Below are positions 35,403 through 44,824 of a stretch of 50,033 nt of DNA, one piece after another. The stretch lies in contig NZ_FNCS01000022.1 in assembly GCF_900100665.1 (NCBI RefSeq), positions 1-50,033 of the forward strand, written 5' to 3'. How positions within the stretch are numbered: the stretch's first letter is position 1; each line of letters starts with the position of its first letter. The notes beneath the pieces were generated by a model. That model made no database searches. It saw only the letters and a list, made by a program, of their open reading frames with translations, and had not been told where the DNA came from. Source of the DNA: Pelagibacterium luteolum (GTDB lineage Bacteria > Pseudomonadota > Alphaproteobacteria > Rhizobiales > Devosiaceae). The translations under genes and the position numbers were made by a program.

Positions 35403-36203
35403 ATGGACACCCCGACAGCACTGACCATCGCCGGCTCCGACAGCGGAGGCGGGGCGGGTATTCAGGCCGATCTCAAGACTTTCTCCGCCTTATCGGTATT
35501 TGGTGCCAGCGCCGTAACGGCCGTCACGGCGCAAAACACGCGTGCGGTCACGCTTGTGAAAGTCCTCTCCCCCGAGACGGTGATGGCGCAGATCGAGGCG
35601 GTGCGTGCCGACATCGCGGTGCATGCCATCAAGATCGGCATGCTCGGCAGTGCTGCCAACGCCCACGCCATCGCTCAAGCGCTAAAGGATTTTCCAGGTC
35701 CTATTGTCCTCGACCCCGTCATGGTGGCCAAGTCCGGCGACGCGCTTGTGGCCGACAACGCTGTGGCTGCACTGCGCGAGGCCTTGATCCCGCTGGCGCG
35801 CGTTTTGACGCCGAACCTTCCGGAGGCTGCCCGGCTGCTCGATCGTTCGGTGGCTGAGACTCAGGAAGAGATGGCCACCCAAGGGCGCGCGCTCCGGGCG
35901 CTGGGTGCCGAGGCCGTCTTGATGAAGGGCGGACACGGCGCCGGCCCGGTCTGCGTCGATGTGCTCGTCACCGCTTCGGGCGCCACCGCCTTCTCCTCCG
36001 CCCGTATCAAAACCCGCAACACACACGGCACCGGCTGTTCGCTGTCCTCGGCGATCGCGGCGAATCTGGCGTGCGGTGCAACGCTAGAGGCCGCTGTGGC
36101 GGCGGCCCATGCGTGGCTCCAGCGCGCCATTGCCCGGGCCGACGAGCTCACCATCGGCAGCGGTCACGGCCCGGTGCACCATTTCCATGCGGTGTGGTCA
36201 TGA
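35403..36203 (+). CDS. thiD: Hydroxymethylpyrimidine (phosphate) kinase
   Basis: This 266-residue ribokinase-fold enzyme phosphorylates HMP and HMP-P to HMP-PP for thiamine synthesis. The N-terminal TIAGSDSGGGAGIQADLKTF, DPVMVAKSGD and the C-terminal anion hole NTHGTGCSLSSAIAA with the catalytic Asp/Cys region are typical. The length equals E. coli ThiD. It is the first gene after the TPP riboswitch and overlaps thiO by ATGA. It allows use of HMP brought in or released by ThiXYZ/TenA. Confidence 0.97.
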   Translation: MDTPTALTIAGSDSGGGAGIQADLKTFSALSVFGASAVTAVTAQNTRAVTLVKVLSPETVMAQIEAVRADIAVHAIKIGMLGSAANAHAIAQALKDFPGPIVLDPVMVAKSGDALVADNAVAALREALIPLARVLTPNLPEAARLLDRSVAETQEEMATQGRALRALGAEAVLMKGGHGAGPVCVDVLVTASGATAFSSARIKTRNTHGTGCSLSSAIAANLACGATLEAAVAAAHAWLQRAIARADELTIGSGHGPVHHFHAVWS

Positions 36204-37186
36204 GCGTGCCGATCACCGTTCTCGGCGCCGGGGTGGCGGGGCTATGCGTGGCCACCGAACTCAGCGCACGCGGCCATGCGGTGCGCGTCCACGATCCCAA
36301 CGGCATTCCCGGCCCGCATGCGTGCTCGTGGTGGGCCGGCGGCATGCTGGCTCCGTTCTGCGAGGGGGAGACGGCCCCAGAGCCAGTCGTGCGCCTGGGC
36401 CAGGAAAGCGCCGCCTGGTGGCGGCAACACGGCGCGCAGGTGATCTCGGACGGCTCGATGGTTGTGGCCTTGGGGCGCGATCGCGGCGAGCTCGACCGCT
36501 TCGCCCGCCGAACGACCAGCCATCAATGGCTCGATGTCGACCAGATCGCCGCCCTCGAACCCGATCTCGCGGGGCGGTTTTCAAGGGCGCTGTATTTTGC
36601 CGACGAAGGCCATCTCACGCCCCGCGCGGCCCTGGCCGCCCTTACGGACCACCTCGGCACGCGCGGCGTCCCGATCACGCGCGACCGCCCCGCCCAAACC
36701 ACCGGCCCGACGATCGATTGCCGCGGCCTCACTGCCCGCGACGCTCTGCCCGATCTGCGCGGGGTCAAGGGAGAAATGCTGGTCCTGCGCTGCCCCGAGA
36801 TTACGCTCCGTCGGCCCATACGACTGCTGCATCCGCGCATTCCCATCTACCTCGTGCCACGCGGAGACGGCCACTACATGCTCGGCGCTACCCAGATCGA
36901 GACGGCCGAACGCGCCCGTGCAAGCGTGCGCTCAGTGCTCGAACTGCTCAGCGCCGCCTACGCGCTGCATCCCGCTTTCGGTGAGGCCGAAATCGTCGAA
37001 ATCGGCGTCGATGCCCGCCCCGCCTTTCCCGACAATCTGCCCCGCATCCGGCGCAGAGGCGACACGATCTATGTCAACGGCCTGTTTCGGCACGGTTTTC
37101 TGCTGGCACCCGCGCTGGCGCGCATGACGGTTGACCATATCGAATACGGAATAATCCCGGAGGTGATGCATGACGCTCACAGTTAA
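36200..37186 (+). CDS. thiO: Glycine oxidase ThiO (FAD)
   Basis: This 328-residue FAD-dependent amine oxidase is of the DAO family. It starts MSVPITVLGAGVAGLCVATE with the GxGxxG fold. HACSWWAGGMLAPFCEGE is the ThiO-type FAD loop, and the C-terminus NGLFRHGFLLAPALA closes the flavin site. It oxidises glycine to iminoglycine, which ThiG uses for the thiazole ring under aerobic conditions. The ATG overlaps the thiD stop. It overlaps thiS by 17 bases at its 3' end. Confidence 0.94.
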   Translation: MSVPITVLGAGVAGLCVATELSARGHAVRVHDPNGIPGPHACSWWAGGMLAPFCEGETAPEPVVRLGQESAAWWRQHGAQVISDGSMVVALGRDRGELDRFARRTTSHQWLDVDQIAALEPDLAGRFSRALYFADEGHLTPRAALAALTDHLGTRGVPITRDRPAQTTGPTIDCRGLTARDALPDLRGVKGEMLVLRCPEITLRRPIRLLHPRIPIYLVPRGDGHYMLGATQIETAERARASVRSVLELLSAAYALHPAFGEAEIVEIGVDARPAFPDNLPRIRRRGDTIYVNGLFRHGFLLAPALARMTVDHIEYGIIPEVMHDAHS

Positions 37187-37367
37187 TGGCGAGCGCGTCG
37201 CGCTGCGCGCGCGAACGCTCGCCGAAGCGCTCGAGGAACTGGGCTATGGCGAGGAGCGCATTGCCACGGCCCTCAACGAGACGTTCGTTCCGGCCGTCGC
37301 GCGCGAAACGACCATGCTTGAAGACGGGGACCGGCTTGAAATCGTCGCGCCCCGGCAGGGAGGTTGA
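37170..37367 (+). CDS. thiS: Sulfur carrier protein ThiS
   Basis: This 65-residue ubiquitin-like carrier starts [12 protein letters not shown] and ends in the essential Gly-Gly. The C-terminal glycine is adenylated by ThiF and converted to a thiocarboxylate that donates sulfur to the thiazole. The start lies inside the 3' end of thiO, and the gene ends 2 bases before thiG. Confidence 0.95.
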   Translation: MTLTVNGERVALRARTLAEALEELGYGEERIATALNETFVPAVARETTMLEDGDRLEIVAPRQGG

Positions 37368-37369
37368 CG

Positions 37370-38143
37370 ATGCCCATTTATTACGGAACGCAAATCGACT
37401 CGCCCTTGATGCTGGGCACCGCGCAATACCCATCCCCTGCGGTGCTGGCCGAAGCCTTCCGTCGCTCGGGCGCCGGAATCGCCACCGTGTCGGTGCGACG
37501 CGAAGCGCGCGGTGCTCGCGCAGGCGATGGTTTCTGGGCCCTGATCCGCGAGCTCGGTGTGCACATCCTGCCCAATACCGCCGGGTGCCATTCGGTGCGC
37601 GAAGCGGTCACCACCGCGCAGATGGCGCGCGAGATCTTTGCTACCGATTGGATCAAACTCGAGGTCATCGGCCACAGCGACACCCTCCAGCCCGATCCCT
37701 TTGGCCTGGTGGAGGCCGCCCGGATCCTTTGCGGCGAGGGGTTCAAGGTCTTCCCCTACACCACCGAGGATCTGGTCGTCGCCGAACGCCTTTTGGAGGC
37801 AGGTTGCGAGGTCCTCATGCCCTGGGGAGCGCCCATCGGCACGGGACTGGGCCTCAACAACGTCTATGGATTGCGCAGCCTGCGGGCGCATTTCCCCGAC
37901 CTTCCTCTCGTGGTCGACGCGGGGCTGGGCCTGCCCAGCCACGCCGCCCATGCCATGGAACTGGGCTATGACGGCGTGCTGCTCAACACCGCGGTCGCCC
38001 GCGCCGGCGATCCGGCGGCAATGGCCGAGGGCTTCGCTCGCGCGCTGGAAGCCGGGCGTCTCGCCCATGGCGCCGATCCCATGGAGCCCCGCGACATGGC
38101 GGCGCCTTCGACCCCAGTCATCGGCCAAGCCTTTCTGTCATGA
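37370..38143 (+). CDS. thiG: Thiazole synthase
   Basis: This 257-residue TIM-barrel enzyme condenses deoxyxylulose phosphate, iminoglycine and ThiS thiocarboxylate into the thiazole phosphate. The Schiff-base lysine lies in [22 protein letters not shown] and [18 protein letters not shown] form the phosphate site. The ATG at 37370 is preferred over a TTG two codons upstream. It overlaps thiE by ATGA. Confidence 0.97.
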   Translation: MPIYYGTQIDSPLMLGTAQYPSPAVLAEAFRRSGAGIATVSVRREARGARAGDGFWALIRELGVHILPNTAGCHSVREAVTTAQMAREIFATDWIKLEVIGHSDTLQPDPFGLVEAARILCGEGFKVFPYTTEDLVVAERLLEAGCEVLMPWGAPIGTGLGLNNVYGLRSLRAHFPDLPLVVDAGLGLPSHAAHAMELGYDGVLLNTAVARAGDPAAMAEGFARALEAGRLAHGADPMEPRDMAAPSTPVIGQAFLS

Positions 38144-38736
38144 CCCTCGATCGCTTCTATCCCATCTTCGACGATGTTTCCTGGCTCGAACGCATGCTGC
38201 AGCTTGGGGTAAAGCTGGTGCAATTGCGCCTCAAGGATCGTACCGAAGACGCCGTTTGCGACCAGGTGGGACGAGCGCAAGCGCTGTGCCGCGCACACGG
38301 CGCGACCCTCGTCGTCAACGATCACTGGCAGGCGGCGATCGCGGCGCGGTGCGACTGGGTGCATCTGGGCCAGGAAGACCTCGACACCGCCGATCTGGAC
38401 GCGATTCGGGCCGCTGGCCTCAGGCTCGGCGTGAGCACGCATGACGAGGCCGAACTGGCGCGCGCCCTCGCCCTTTCTCCCCACTATGTGGCGCTCGGCC
38501 CGGTTTACCCAACCATCCTCAAGAAGATGAAATGGCACGAGCAGGGGCTCGACCGGGTCACGCAATGGAAGCGCCGCATCGGCCCGATCCCGCTGGTCGC
38601 TATCGGCGGTATGCGGGTCGACCGCGCCGCCGGTGTGTTTCAGGCGGGCGCCGACATCGTCTCGGCGGTGACCGACATCACACTCAACGCCGATCCGGAA
38701 TTGCGGGTGCGTGAATGGCTGGAGGCGACGCGATGA
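38140..38736 (+). CDS. thiE: Thiamine phosphate synthase
   Basis: This 198-residue TIM barrel couples HMP-PP with thiazole phosphate. [14 protein letters not shown] is the pyrimidine-diphosphate site. [34 protein letters not shown] and [10 protein letters not shown] match the family, as does [20 protein letters not shown] at the end. It is slightly short compared with E. coli ThiE (211). It is translationally coupled to thiG and to the ThiF gene on either side. Confidence 0.95.
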   Translation: MTLDRFYPIFDDVSWLERMLQLGVKLVQLRLKDRTEDAVCDQVGRAQALCRAHGATLVVNDHWQAAIAARCDWVHLGQEDLDTADLDAIRAAGLRLGVSTHDEAELARALALSPHYVALGPVYPTILKKMKWHEQGLDRVTQWKRRIGPIPLVAIGGMRVDRAAGVFQAGADIVSAVTDITLNADPELRVREWLEATR

Positions 38737-39722
38737 TCCGCTATGACCGCCAGATCGCTGTGCCCCAGTTCGGAGTTGAAGGCCAGCGGCAGCTCGCCAA
38801 AGCACACATGCTCGTCGTCGGGGCTGGCGGGTTGGCCGCGCCAGTGCTGCAATATCTCGTGGGCGCCGGTGTCGGGCGCATCCGGCTGGTCGACCCCGAT
38901 CGGGTCGCGGTCTCCAACCTGCATCGCCAGACACTGTTTCGCCGACACGACATCGGGGAATACAAGAGCCAGGCCGCCGCCCTGCACATGAGCGGGCTCA
39001 ACCCCGATTGTACGATCGATGCGGTCACCGCGGCTCTGGCGCCCGAGAATGTGGCAGCGCTTTGCCACGACATCGATCTGGTGCTCGATTGTGCGGACAG
39101 TTTCGCGGCAAGCTACATTCTGTCCGACCAATGTCTGGCAGCCGCAGCACCACTGGTGAGCGCCTCGGTGCTGCAGCTTTCGGGTTATTGCGGCGGGTTC
39201 TGCGCCGGGGCCCCCTCGCTGCGTGCCGTCTTTCCCGATCTGCCGCAGCAATTGGGCTCCTGTGCCGACGACGGCGTGCTCGGACCCGTGGTGGGCGTGA
39301 TCGGCGCGATCCAGGCCCAGATGGCGCTCGCGATCGCTGCCGGAATGACACCAAGCCCTTTGGGCCGGCTCGTCACCTTCGACGCCCAGACCTATCGCTT
39401 CGGCGGCTTCCGGTTCGAGGGTGCGCCCGAGCCCGATCACGCGCCGCGCTTTATCGCGCCCAGTGACATAGGGCGCGATGACTACATCGTCGATCTGCGG
39501 GCCGAGATCGAGGCGCCCCTGGCCGCGCCCGGCGCCCATCGCCTGACTGTGGCCGATTTCGGCCCCGGCGGTCCCGTCCCCCCGGCCGGACGACGGGCGG
39601 TCCTGTGCTGCCGCACCGGCCTGCGCTCCTGGCAGGCGGCCGAACGGCTCGGCCGCGCCTGGTCCGGCCCCATCGTTCTCGCCGCCCTTGGCACGTCCAC
39701 CATTAACGGAGACTCCAGATGA
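38733..39722 (+). CDS. thiF: ThiF/MoeB-type adenylyltransferase with C-terminal rhodanese-like domain
   Basis: This is a 329-residue E1-like enzyme that activates the ThiS C-terminus. The ATP site is [20 protein letters not shown], followed by [21 protein letters not shown] and the catalytic Cys region [14 protein letters not shown]. The zinc CxxC pair usual around PCYRCLFP is absent (APSLRAVFP here). Residues about 255-320 form a short rhodanese-like tail with VDLRAEIE and a possible persulfide Cys in [10 protein letters not shown]. It could thus both adenylate and pass sulfur to ThiS. The start overlaps the thiE stop. Confidence 0.88.
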   Translation: MIRYDRQIAVPQFGVEGQRQLAKAHMLVVGAGGLAAPVLQYLVGAGVGRIRLVDPDRVAVSNLHRQTLFRRHDIGEYKSQAAALHMSGLNPDCTIDAVTAALAPENVAALCHDIDLVLDCADSFAASYILSDQCLAAAAPLVSASVLQLSGYCGGFCAGAPSLRAVFPDLPQQLGSCADDGVLGPVVGVIGAIQAQMALAIAAGMTPSPLGRLVTFDAQTYRFGGFRFEGAPEPDHAPRFIAPSDIGRDDYIVDLRAEIEAPLAAPGAHRLTVADFGPGGPVPPAGRRAVLCCRTGLRSWQAAERLGRAWSGPIVLAALGTSTINGDSR

Positions 39723-40657
39723 AACGCTTCCTTGCAACCCTCGCGACCGTCCTGCTCACAACGCCCGCGCTGGCCCAGGATCGGATGACCGTCCTGCTCG
39801 ACTGGTTCGTCAATCCCGACCACGGCCCTATCATCATCGCTCAGGAGCAGGGCTATTTCGCCGATGAGGGCCTGGAGATCGAAATCGTCGCGCCCGCCGA
39901 TCCGTCCGATCCCCCCAAAATGGTCGCGGCGGGCCGCGCCGACCTCGCCATCGGCTATCAGCCCCAACTCCACCTCCAGGTCCACGAAGGCCTGCCGCTC
40001 GTGCGCGTCGGGACCTTGATCGCCACCCCGCTCAATTGCCTCATCGTGCTCGAGGACGGCCCCATCGGGGCAATCGCCGACCTTGCGGGCAAAACCGTGG
40101 GGTATTCGGTCGCCGGGGTCGAAGAGGCGCTTTTGGGCTCGGTCCTGCGCGCCAACGGGCTCACCCTCGAGGATGTCGAGATGGTCAATGTCAGCTTTGC
40201 GCTCTCGACCGCTCTGATGGCGGGGCAAGTCGATGCCACCATCGGCGGCTATCGCAATTTCGAGCTCAACCAGATGGAGATCGAAGGCAGGCCGGGCCGG
40301 TGTTTCTACCTCGAGGAGGAAGGCGTGCCCTCCTATGACGAACTGGTCTATCTCGCCAATCCCGAGACCCTCGACGCCGACCTGATCGCCCGCTTTCTCG
40401 CCGCGACCGAGCGCGCCACCCAGTTCATCGTCAACCATCCCGAGCAGAGCTGGGAGATCTTTGCGGCCACCGCCCCCGAACTGCAGGACGAGCTCAACGA
40501 ACGCGCCTGGGCGGACACCATCTCGCGTTTCGCGCTGCGGCCCGCCGCGCTCGATTCGGGCCGCTATGTCCGGTTCGAGCGCTTCCTGTCCGAAGCCGGG
40601 CTGATCGGCGATACAGTCCCTGTGTCCGACCTCGCCATCGATGTGGGGGCATTATGA
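39719..40657 (+). CDS. thiY: ABC transporter binding protein for thiamine pyrimidine precursor (NMT1/THI5-like)
   Basis: This 312-residue periplasmic binding protein has a signal peptide ending TPALAQ. The NMT1/THI5-like fold is shown by [20 protein letters not shown], then [18 protein letters not shown] and [18 protein letters not shown]. Members bind formylaminopyrimidine or HMP. Its place between thiF and tenA in a TPP-controlled operon supports that ligand. The start overlaps the thiF stop. ATPase and permease genes follow after tenA. Confidence 0.93.
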   Translation: MKRFLATLATVLLTTPALAQDRMTVLLDWFVNPDHGPIIIAQEQGYFADEGLEIEIVAPADPSDPPKMVAAGRADLAIGYQPQLHLQVHEGLPLVRVGTLIATPLNCLIVLEDGPIGAIADLAGKTVGYSVAGVEEALLGSVLRANGLTLEDVEMVNVSFALSTALMAGQVDATIGGYRNFELNQMEIEGRPGRCFYLEEEGVPSYDELVYLANPETLDADLIARFLAATERATQFIVNHPEQSWEIFAATAPELQDELNERAWADTISRFALRPAALDSGRYVRFERFLSEAGLIGDTVPVSDLAIDVGAL

Positions 40658-41328
40658 GCGCGTATGGGACGAGCTTTCCGCTCTGGCGCGCCAGCGCCGG
40701 AGCCCTCTGGCAGGATTACACCCGCCACGCTTTCGTGTCCGGGCTGGCAGACGGCACGCTGCCGCGCGCGGCGTTCCTGCGCTATCTGACCCAGGACTAC
40801 CTGTTTCTTGTCCATTTCTCCCGCGCCTGGGCACTGGCGGTCACCAAGGCGGAAACGCTCGACGAGATGCGGGTTTGCGCCGCGACCGTCAACGCGCTGG
40901 TCGGGGAGGAAATGCGGCTTCACGTCGAAACCTGCGCCGCCGAGGGGATAAACGAGGAAATGCTGTTCGCGGCGGAGGAAGCACCGGAAAACCTCGCCTA
41001 TACGCGCTACGTCCTCGATGCCGGCCATAGCGGCGATCTGCTCGACCTCCTGGCGGCGCTGGCGCCGTGCGTGCTGGGCTATGGCGAGATCGGCGCGCGT
41101 CTTCAAGGCGACGCCCGAAATACTCCCTATCACGACTGGATCGCGACCTATGCCGGCCCTGACTATCAGGCACTGTGCCATATGGTCGGCGACCTGATCG
41201 ACGGGGCCGTGCGCCGCAGGCTCGGAGAGACCCCCGAGGCGAGCCCGCGCTGGCCGCGTCTGTGTGACCGGTTCACAACCGCCACCCGGCTCGAAGTGGG
41301 GTTCTGGCAGATGGGGCTCGTAGCGTAG
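40654..41328 (+). CDS. tenA: Aminopyrimidine aminohydrolase TenA
   Basis: This 224-residue all-helical enzyme hydrolyses aminomethylpyrimidine from degraded thiamine to HMP. FLRYLTQDYLFLVHFSRAWA and the catalytic Cys in LAPCVLGYGEIGARL match TenA. YHDWIATYAGPDYQ and a late Glu (TRLEVGFWQMGL) complete the site. Its position inside the ThiXYZ genes supports salvage. It starts on the thiY stop and ends 2 bases before the ATPase ATG. Confidence 0.95.
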   Translation: MSAYGTSFPLWRASAGALWQDYTRHAFVSGLADGTLPRAAFLRYLTQDYLFLVHFSRAWALAVTKAETLDEMRVCAATVNALVGEEMRLHVETCAAEGINEEMLFAAEEAPENLAYTRYVLDAGHSGDLLDLLAALAPCVLGYGEIGARLQGDARNTPYHDWIATYAGPDYQALCHMVGDLIDGAVRRRLGETPEASPRWPRLCDRFTTATRLEVGFWQMGLVA

Positions 41329-41330
41329 TG

Positions 41331-42053
41331 ATGGCACCAGCGCTCCAGATCACCGGCAGCGCCGCCGTGGGCGCCACGACGATCTTCCCGCCCCTGCGTC
41401 TGGAAATTGCCGCCGGACGCTGGACGGTGTTACTAGGGCCTTCGGGCGTGGGCAAGTCGACGCTTTTGCGCTTGGTGGCCGGCGTCGAAACGACAATCGC
41501 CTTTACCGGCACCATCACCGCCGACGACGGCTCCGCAATCGCGCCACGCGTGGCCATGATGGCGCAATCGGACCTGCTGCTGCCTTGGCTCGACGTCTTC
41601 GACAACGTCACCCTTGGTGCCCGGCTGCGCAACGAGATGCCGGATCGCGCTCGCGCAAGAGCGATCGTCGAGCGGGTCGGACTAACGCCACACATGGACA
41701 GGAAGCCCGGCACTCTTTCAGGCGGACAACGTCAGCGCGTGGCCCTGGCGCGCACCCTCATGGAAGCGCGCCCCATCATCCTACTGGACGAGCCGTTCTC
41801 CGCCCTCGACGCCCGCGCCCGTGCCGCCATGCAGGAACTGGCCGCCGACGTCCTCTCCGACCGCACGGTCCTGCTGGTTACCCATGATTGCGCCGAGGCG
41901 GCCCGGCTCGGCGACGCCATCTTTATCATGACAGAGAAGGGAATGGACGCAGTCGCGCCCCCCGCCACCGCCCCGATCCGCGACTTCGACGCCTCCGAAG
42001 TTCTCGACGCCCAGGGCGCGCTCCTGGCGCGGATGCGGGGCGCGCCCGTATGA
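41331..42053 (+). CDS. thiZ: ABC transporter ATPase for thiamine pyrimidine precursor
   Basis: This ATPase of about 240 residues has Walker A GPSGVGKST, Q-loop MMAQSDLLLPWL, signature LSGGQRQRVALAR, Walker B IILLDEPFSALD and switch His in THDCAE. It is of the nitrate/taurine/HMP type that pairs with NMT1-like binding proteins. The ATG at 41331 is used; a GTG directly before it is possible. It overlaps the permease by ATGA. Confidence 0.93.
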   Translation: MAPALQITGSAAVGATTIFPPLRLEIAAGRWTVLLGPSGVGKSTLLRLVAGVETTIAFTGTITADDGSAIAPRVAMMAQSDLLLPWLDVFDNVTLGARLRNEMPDRARARAIVERVGLTPHMDRKPGTLSGGQRQRVALARTLMEARPIILLDEPFSALDARARAAMQELAADVLSDRTVLLVTHDCAEAARLGDAIFIMTEKGMDAVAPPATAPIRDFDASEVLDAQGALLARMRGAPV

Positions 42054-42847
42054 AAGCAGCGCGACAAGGAGCCTTGAGCACCACCCTGCGCCTTGCGGGC
42101 GTAACCGTCCTGATGCTTGGGCTCTGGCAAGCCTTGGTCGCCCTCACCGACACTCCCGCCTTCATCCTGCCGGGCCCGCTGCGCGTGGTCGAGGCCCTCT
42201 GGACCCATCACGCGCTCATCACCCATCACGCCTTGGTCACAATGACCGAGGTGCTGATTGGACTTGTAATGGGCGCCTCATTGGGGGCCGCGACGGCCAT
42301 CGTTCTGGCCGCGTCGCGCGGGGCCCGCGCGCTGTTGCGACCCGTTCTCGTCTTCTCTCAGGCGGTTCCTGTTTTCGCCCTCGCGCCGATCCTCACGCTC
42401 TGGTTCGGCTACGGCCTGGAATCCAAGATCGCCATGGCCCTCCTGATTATCTATTTCCCCGTGACCAGCGCGTTTTTCGACGGCCTGATGCGCACGCCCG
42501 GCGAATGGCTGGAAATGGCCAGTGTGATGGGCGCGACGCCCGCGCGCGTCCTGACCCGCATCCGCATTCCGGCGGCCCTGCCGGCTCTCGCCTCCGGCCT
42601 GCGCCTTGCGGCGGTCTACGCGCCCATCGGCGCCATCATCGGGGAATGGGTCGGCGCCTCCCAGGGCCTGGGCTATTTGATGCTCTTTGCCAACGGACGG
42701 GCCATGGCCGATCTCATGTTCGCCGCGCTGGTGGTTTTGGCCTTCCTGACTCTGGTCCTTCACGCCGTGGTGGACAAGGCCGCTCACTGGCTGGTGGAGC
42801 ACCAAACTCAGTCACCTGACTCTAAAGTCCGGCGCATTGTTTTCTGA
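42050..42847 (+). CDS. thiX: ABC transporter permease for thiamine pyrimidine precursor
   Basis: This 265-residue membrane protein has about six helices. The cytoplasmic coupling loop EWLEMASVMGATPARVLTRI contains the EAA-type Gly, and PALPALASGLRLAAVYAPIG and IGEWVGASQGLGYLM are typical of the SsuC/TauC/ThiX group. Its ATG overlaps the ATPase stop. It is the last gene of the riboswitch operon; the final 20 residues after VDKAAHWLVEHQ are polar. Confidence 0.92.
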   Translation: MKAARQGALSTTLRLAGVTVLMLGLWQALVALTDTPAFILPGPLRVVEALWTHHALITHHALVTMTEVLIGLVMGASLGAATAIVLAASRGARALLRPVLVFSQAVPVFALAPILTLWFGYGLESKIAMALLIIYFPVTSAFFDGLMRTPGEWLEMASVMGATPARVLTRIRIPAALPALASGLRLAAVYAPIGAIIGEWVGASQGLGYLMLFANGRAMADLMFAALVVLAFLTLVLHAVVDKAAHWLVEHQTQSPDSKVRRIVF

Positions 42848-43644
42848 CAGAAGCGTTGCACGGCGGCGGACTTTGCTCCACTTGTATGGGTGGGGTTGTC
42901 ATTACGGATAGATTGGACACGTTTATAATTACCATCAGTTCGACCGGTAAACGCCCCCGATGGAGCTGCTTGCGAGTCAACTTGGCGAACTAGCGTTCGA
43001 CCTGAGATGCGGGACGCCGATGTCGGCGCAAGTTGGACGCGCCAGTGAGGGCGACGCTCAAGCCGAGACTTCATCCTTGGTGTTATGTGAGTGGCGTCGT
43101 TGACCATGTGCATGTCCGGTCCGGATGGAACGTGCTGGCCGATTTCCCTGAGAGAGTGGAGGAAATCGGTAGAGCGATGGAGTTTGCAATTCTCCGATCA
43201 TTGCCCCGGTGACGATATCGAGCGCGGCACAGCGAAGATGTGCCAAAACGGATATAGGCATGGGTACTGCGCTCGGATACGCCCAGGCGCCATTGGGAGA
43301 GCCGGCTTTTCCCGATCGAGCGCCTTTTCATTCACGCATAGACAATCGATCAGTGGTGGGGATATCGAGAGCCAACAAGGCCCTGCACCCTTTCTACAGT
43401 AAATCGGCTGGGAGCTTGAACACTTCGCTTCGATGCGGCTCCGGTTCGAAAGCGGCCTATATGCACCGGATGGTCGGGATTGGCCAATCTCGGCGACAAT
43501 GCTGAGTATCGACCAATTGGTTGCACCCTCGGGCGGGGTGTTCAGCATGCGTTCGATGACTGCGGCCCACCTGTGCATCCGAGACTGCGCGCTTCCGCCC
43601 AGCGCGGAGTTGCCAGTTAGCCTTCGATGAGAAATTCCCAAGGG
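42848..43644. other. Gene-poor stretch of about 800 bases
   Basis: Several overlapping frames of 60-180 codons exist on both strands, but none has family-like sequence, a clean ribosome site or consistent codon bias. It is probably degenerated DNA between the thi operon and the accessory zone, perhaps old mobile-element debris that I cannot identify. No terminator with a clear U-run is seen directly after thiX. Confidence 0.45.
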
Positions 43645-43662
43645 TGCACAGGTGTAGGAAGA

Positions 43663-43706
43663 ACAAAAAAGAGCAGTTCGTGAATGCTCGAAATTGCTCG
43701 CTAGAT
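43663..43706. repeat. Imperfect direct repeat, copy 1
   Basis: These 44 bases match 44253-44296 at 35 positions (about 80 percent), counted by eye, and weaker similarity extends some 15 bases to the left. It lies downstream of the 83-codon gene. Its role is unknown. Confidence 0.6.
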
Positions 43707-43763
43707 AATACTGGGGCTCTCGTGCGGCCGAGAAACCTTTCGTCAAGGCATCGATATTGGGAA

Positions 43764-43793
43764 GGAGCCGGCATCTTGTGTGATGCCGGCTCC
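43764..43793 (-). terminator. Strong hairpin after the 83-residue gene
   Basis: GGAGCCGGCATC (43764-43775) pairs perfectly with 43782-43793 across a 6-base loop. It lies 10 bases after the minus-strand stop at 43804. The U-run is weak on both strands, so it may act as an mRNA stabiliser or as a terminator. Confidence 0.6.
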
Positions 43794-43803
43794 CCGCTTT
43801 CGC

Positions 43804-44055
43804 TTACTCCGGGAGCCCTATAACGCTAAGCGCTTCAAGCGCCCAGAGTATGCCTTGCACCCTGAGAAGGTCGGCGGCAACTTCGTCTTCTGGAAGACGA
43901 TTTGGAACTTCACCAAACGGCATATAGCCGAGGGTTTCGCTCCATACGTCTTCTGCGAATTCAAAATCACGCCCATCGTCGTGTCCACTCAAGGTACGGA
44001 GAAGGTCATGCGCCTTGAGACCGGCGACCTTCAGCCGGAAAAGATCCCTGTTCAT
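43804..44055 (-). CDS. Hypothetical protein, 83 residues
   Basis: This is a small acidic soluble protein with a good ribosome site (AAAGGTGA, 3 bases before the ATG) and a hairpin behind it, so probably a real gene. It starts MNRDLFRLKVAGLKAHDLLRT and contains EFAEDVWSETLGYMPFGEVP followed by a leucine-rich C-terminal helix. I do not recognise a family. It is flanked by two imperfect direct repeats (43663 and 44253), which suggests a small mobile or duplicated cassette. An immunity-like or regulatory role would be speculation. Confidence 0.6.
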   Translation of the reverse strand: MNRDLFRLKVAGLKAHDLLRTLSGHDDGRDFEFAEDVWSETLGYMPFGEVPNRLPEDEVAADLLRVQGILWALEALSVIGLPE

Positions 44056-44252
44056 AGTTCACCTTTGGCATTCGTAAGGTGCCACACCTCCGCAAGTCCT
44101 GAGTCACCTCAGACTGCACGATCGCGGCGCTGGGGGGTGGCTTGTCGATCGATGATCCAAGGTTGTCAGTGAATGTTGCAGGACACTCCGGAAGCCAATT
44201 TCGCACTGTGAAAGATCAAGCATTCTCGGACCGGTCACACGGGCGACTGGAA

Positions 44253-44296
44253 ACAAAACAGAGCGTTTCGCGAATGCCTCAAATTGCTCTCTTGAT
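44253..44296. repeat. Imperfect direct repeat, copy 2
   Basis: This is the partner of 43663-43706, in the same orientation. It lies upstream of the 83-codon gene and 40 bases before the next plus-strand gene, so it might also carry promoter elements for either. Confidence 0.6.
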
Positions 44297-44335
44297 CGGG
44301 AGAAATGCTGAAGACTCCGGTGATACCGATGCGTC

Positions 44336-44815
44336 ATGGCAGAACAATCACCTCAGCGATGGGCAGAAACGTTTGCATCAGATCTTGTGCTCGATGGTGA
44401 GCGCATACCCTTTGATCGCGTCGTGCAACGGCACTACGCAGCGCTTGTCCATCAGCGTGCGACCGGGTTGACGTGGAAGGCATTGGCGAACCTGCTGCGC
44501 CGGGCGGGCGCTGTACGCGAGAGCGGCAAGGCCTACACAGGCGACCATCTACGGGTGGCATTCGGTCGGATCGATCGCGCCGAGCGCAACCTGACCTCCA
44601 AAGCAACTGGTGGCTACGCCAAACCAACCTCGCCGATGCGCCCCACCGAAAAGGTTGGTCGTTCTGAACCTCTCTCGTCGACGTCCACGCGCCAGAAAAT
44701 ATCCGGCTCCACCCTCCCACCGTCTGAGAAGCCTTTAGCCGTCGGTGGCGAAAAAGATGTCAGCGAAGCCGAAATCGGCTTGGCGCTGGACCGCATAACC
44801 AAACTCAAGCGATAG
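44336..44815 (+). CDS. Hypothetical protein, 159 residues, possible DNA-binding, accessory type
   Basis: The N-terminal half is helical, with a helix-turn-helix-like stretch ALVHQRATGLTWKALANLLR followed by RAGAVRESGKAYTGDHLRVA. That pattern resembles small proteins of conjugative plasmids and ICEs in rhizobia. The C-terminal half (about 95-140) is Ser/Thr/Pro-rich and probably disordered. No confident family can be named. It ends 9 bases before the 572-residue gene and is probably co-transcribed with it. Confidence 0.65.
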   Translation: MAEQSPQRWAETFASDLVLDGERIPFDRVVQRHYAALVHQRATGLTWKALANLLRRAGAVRESGKAYTGDHLRVAFGRIDRAERNLTSKATGGYAKPTSPMRPTEKVGRSEPLSSTSTRQKISGSTLPPSEKPLAVGGEKDVSEAEIGLALDRITKLKR

Positions 44816-44824
44816 GAACCCCAT

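Noticed and set aside
43198-43746. A 182-codon minus-strand frame
   Set aside because: It has Ser/Arg/Cys-rich composition without domain pattern and runs through one of the direct repeats; no ribosome site is convincing.
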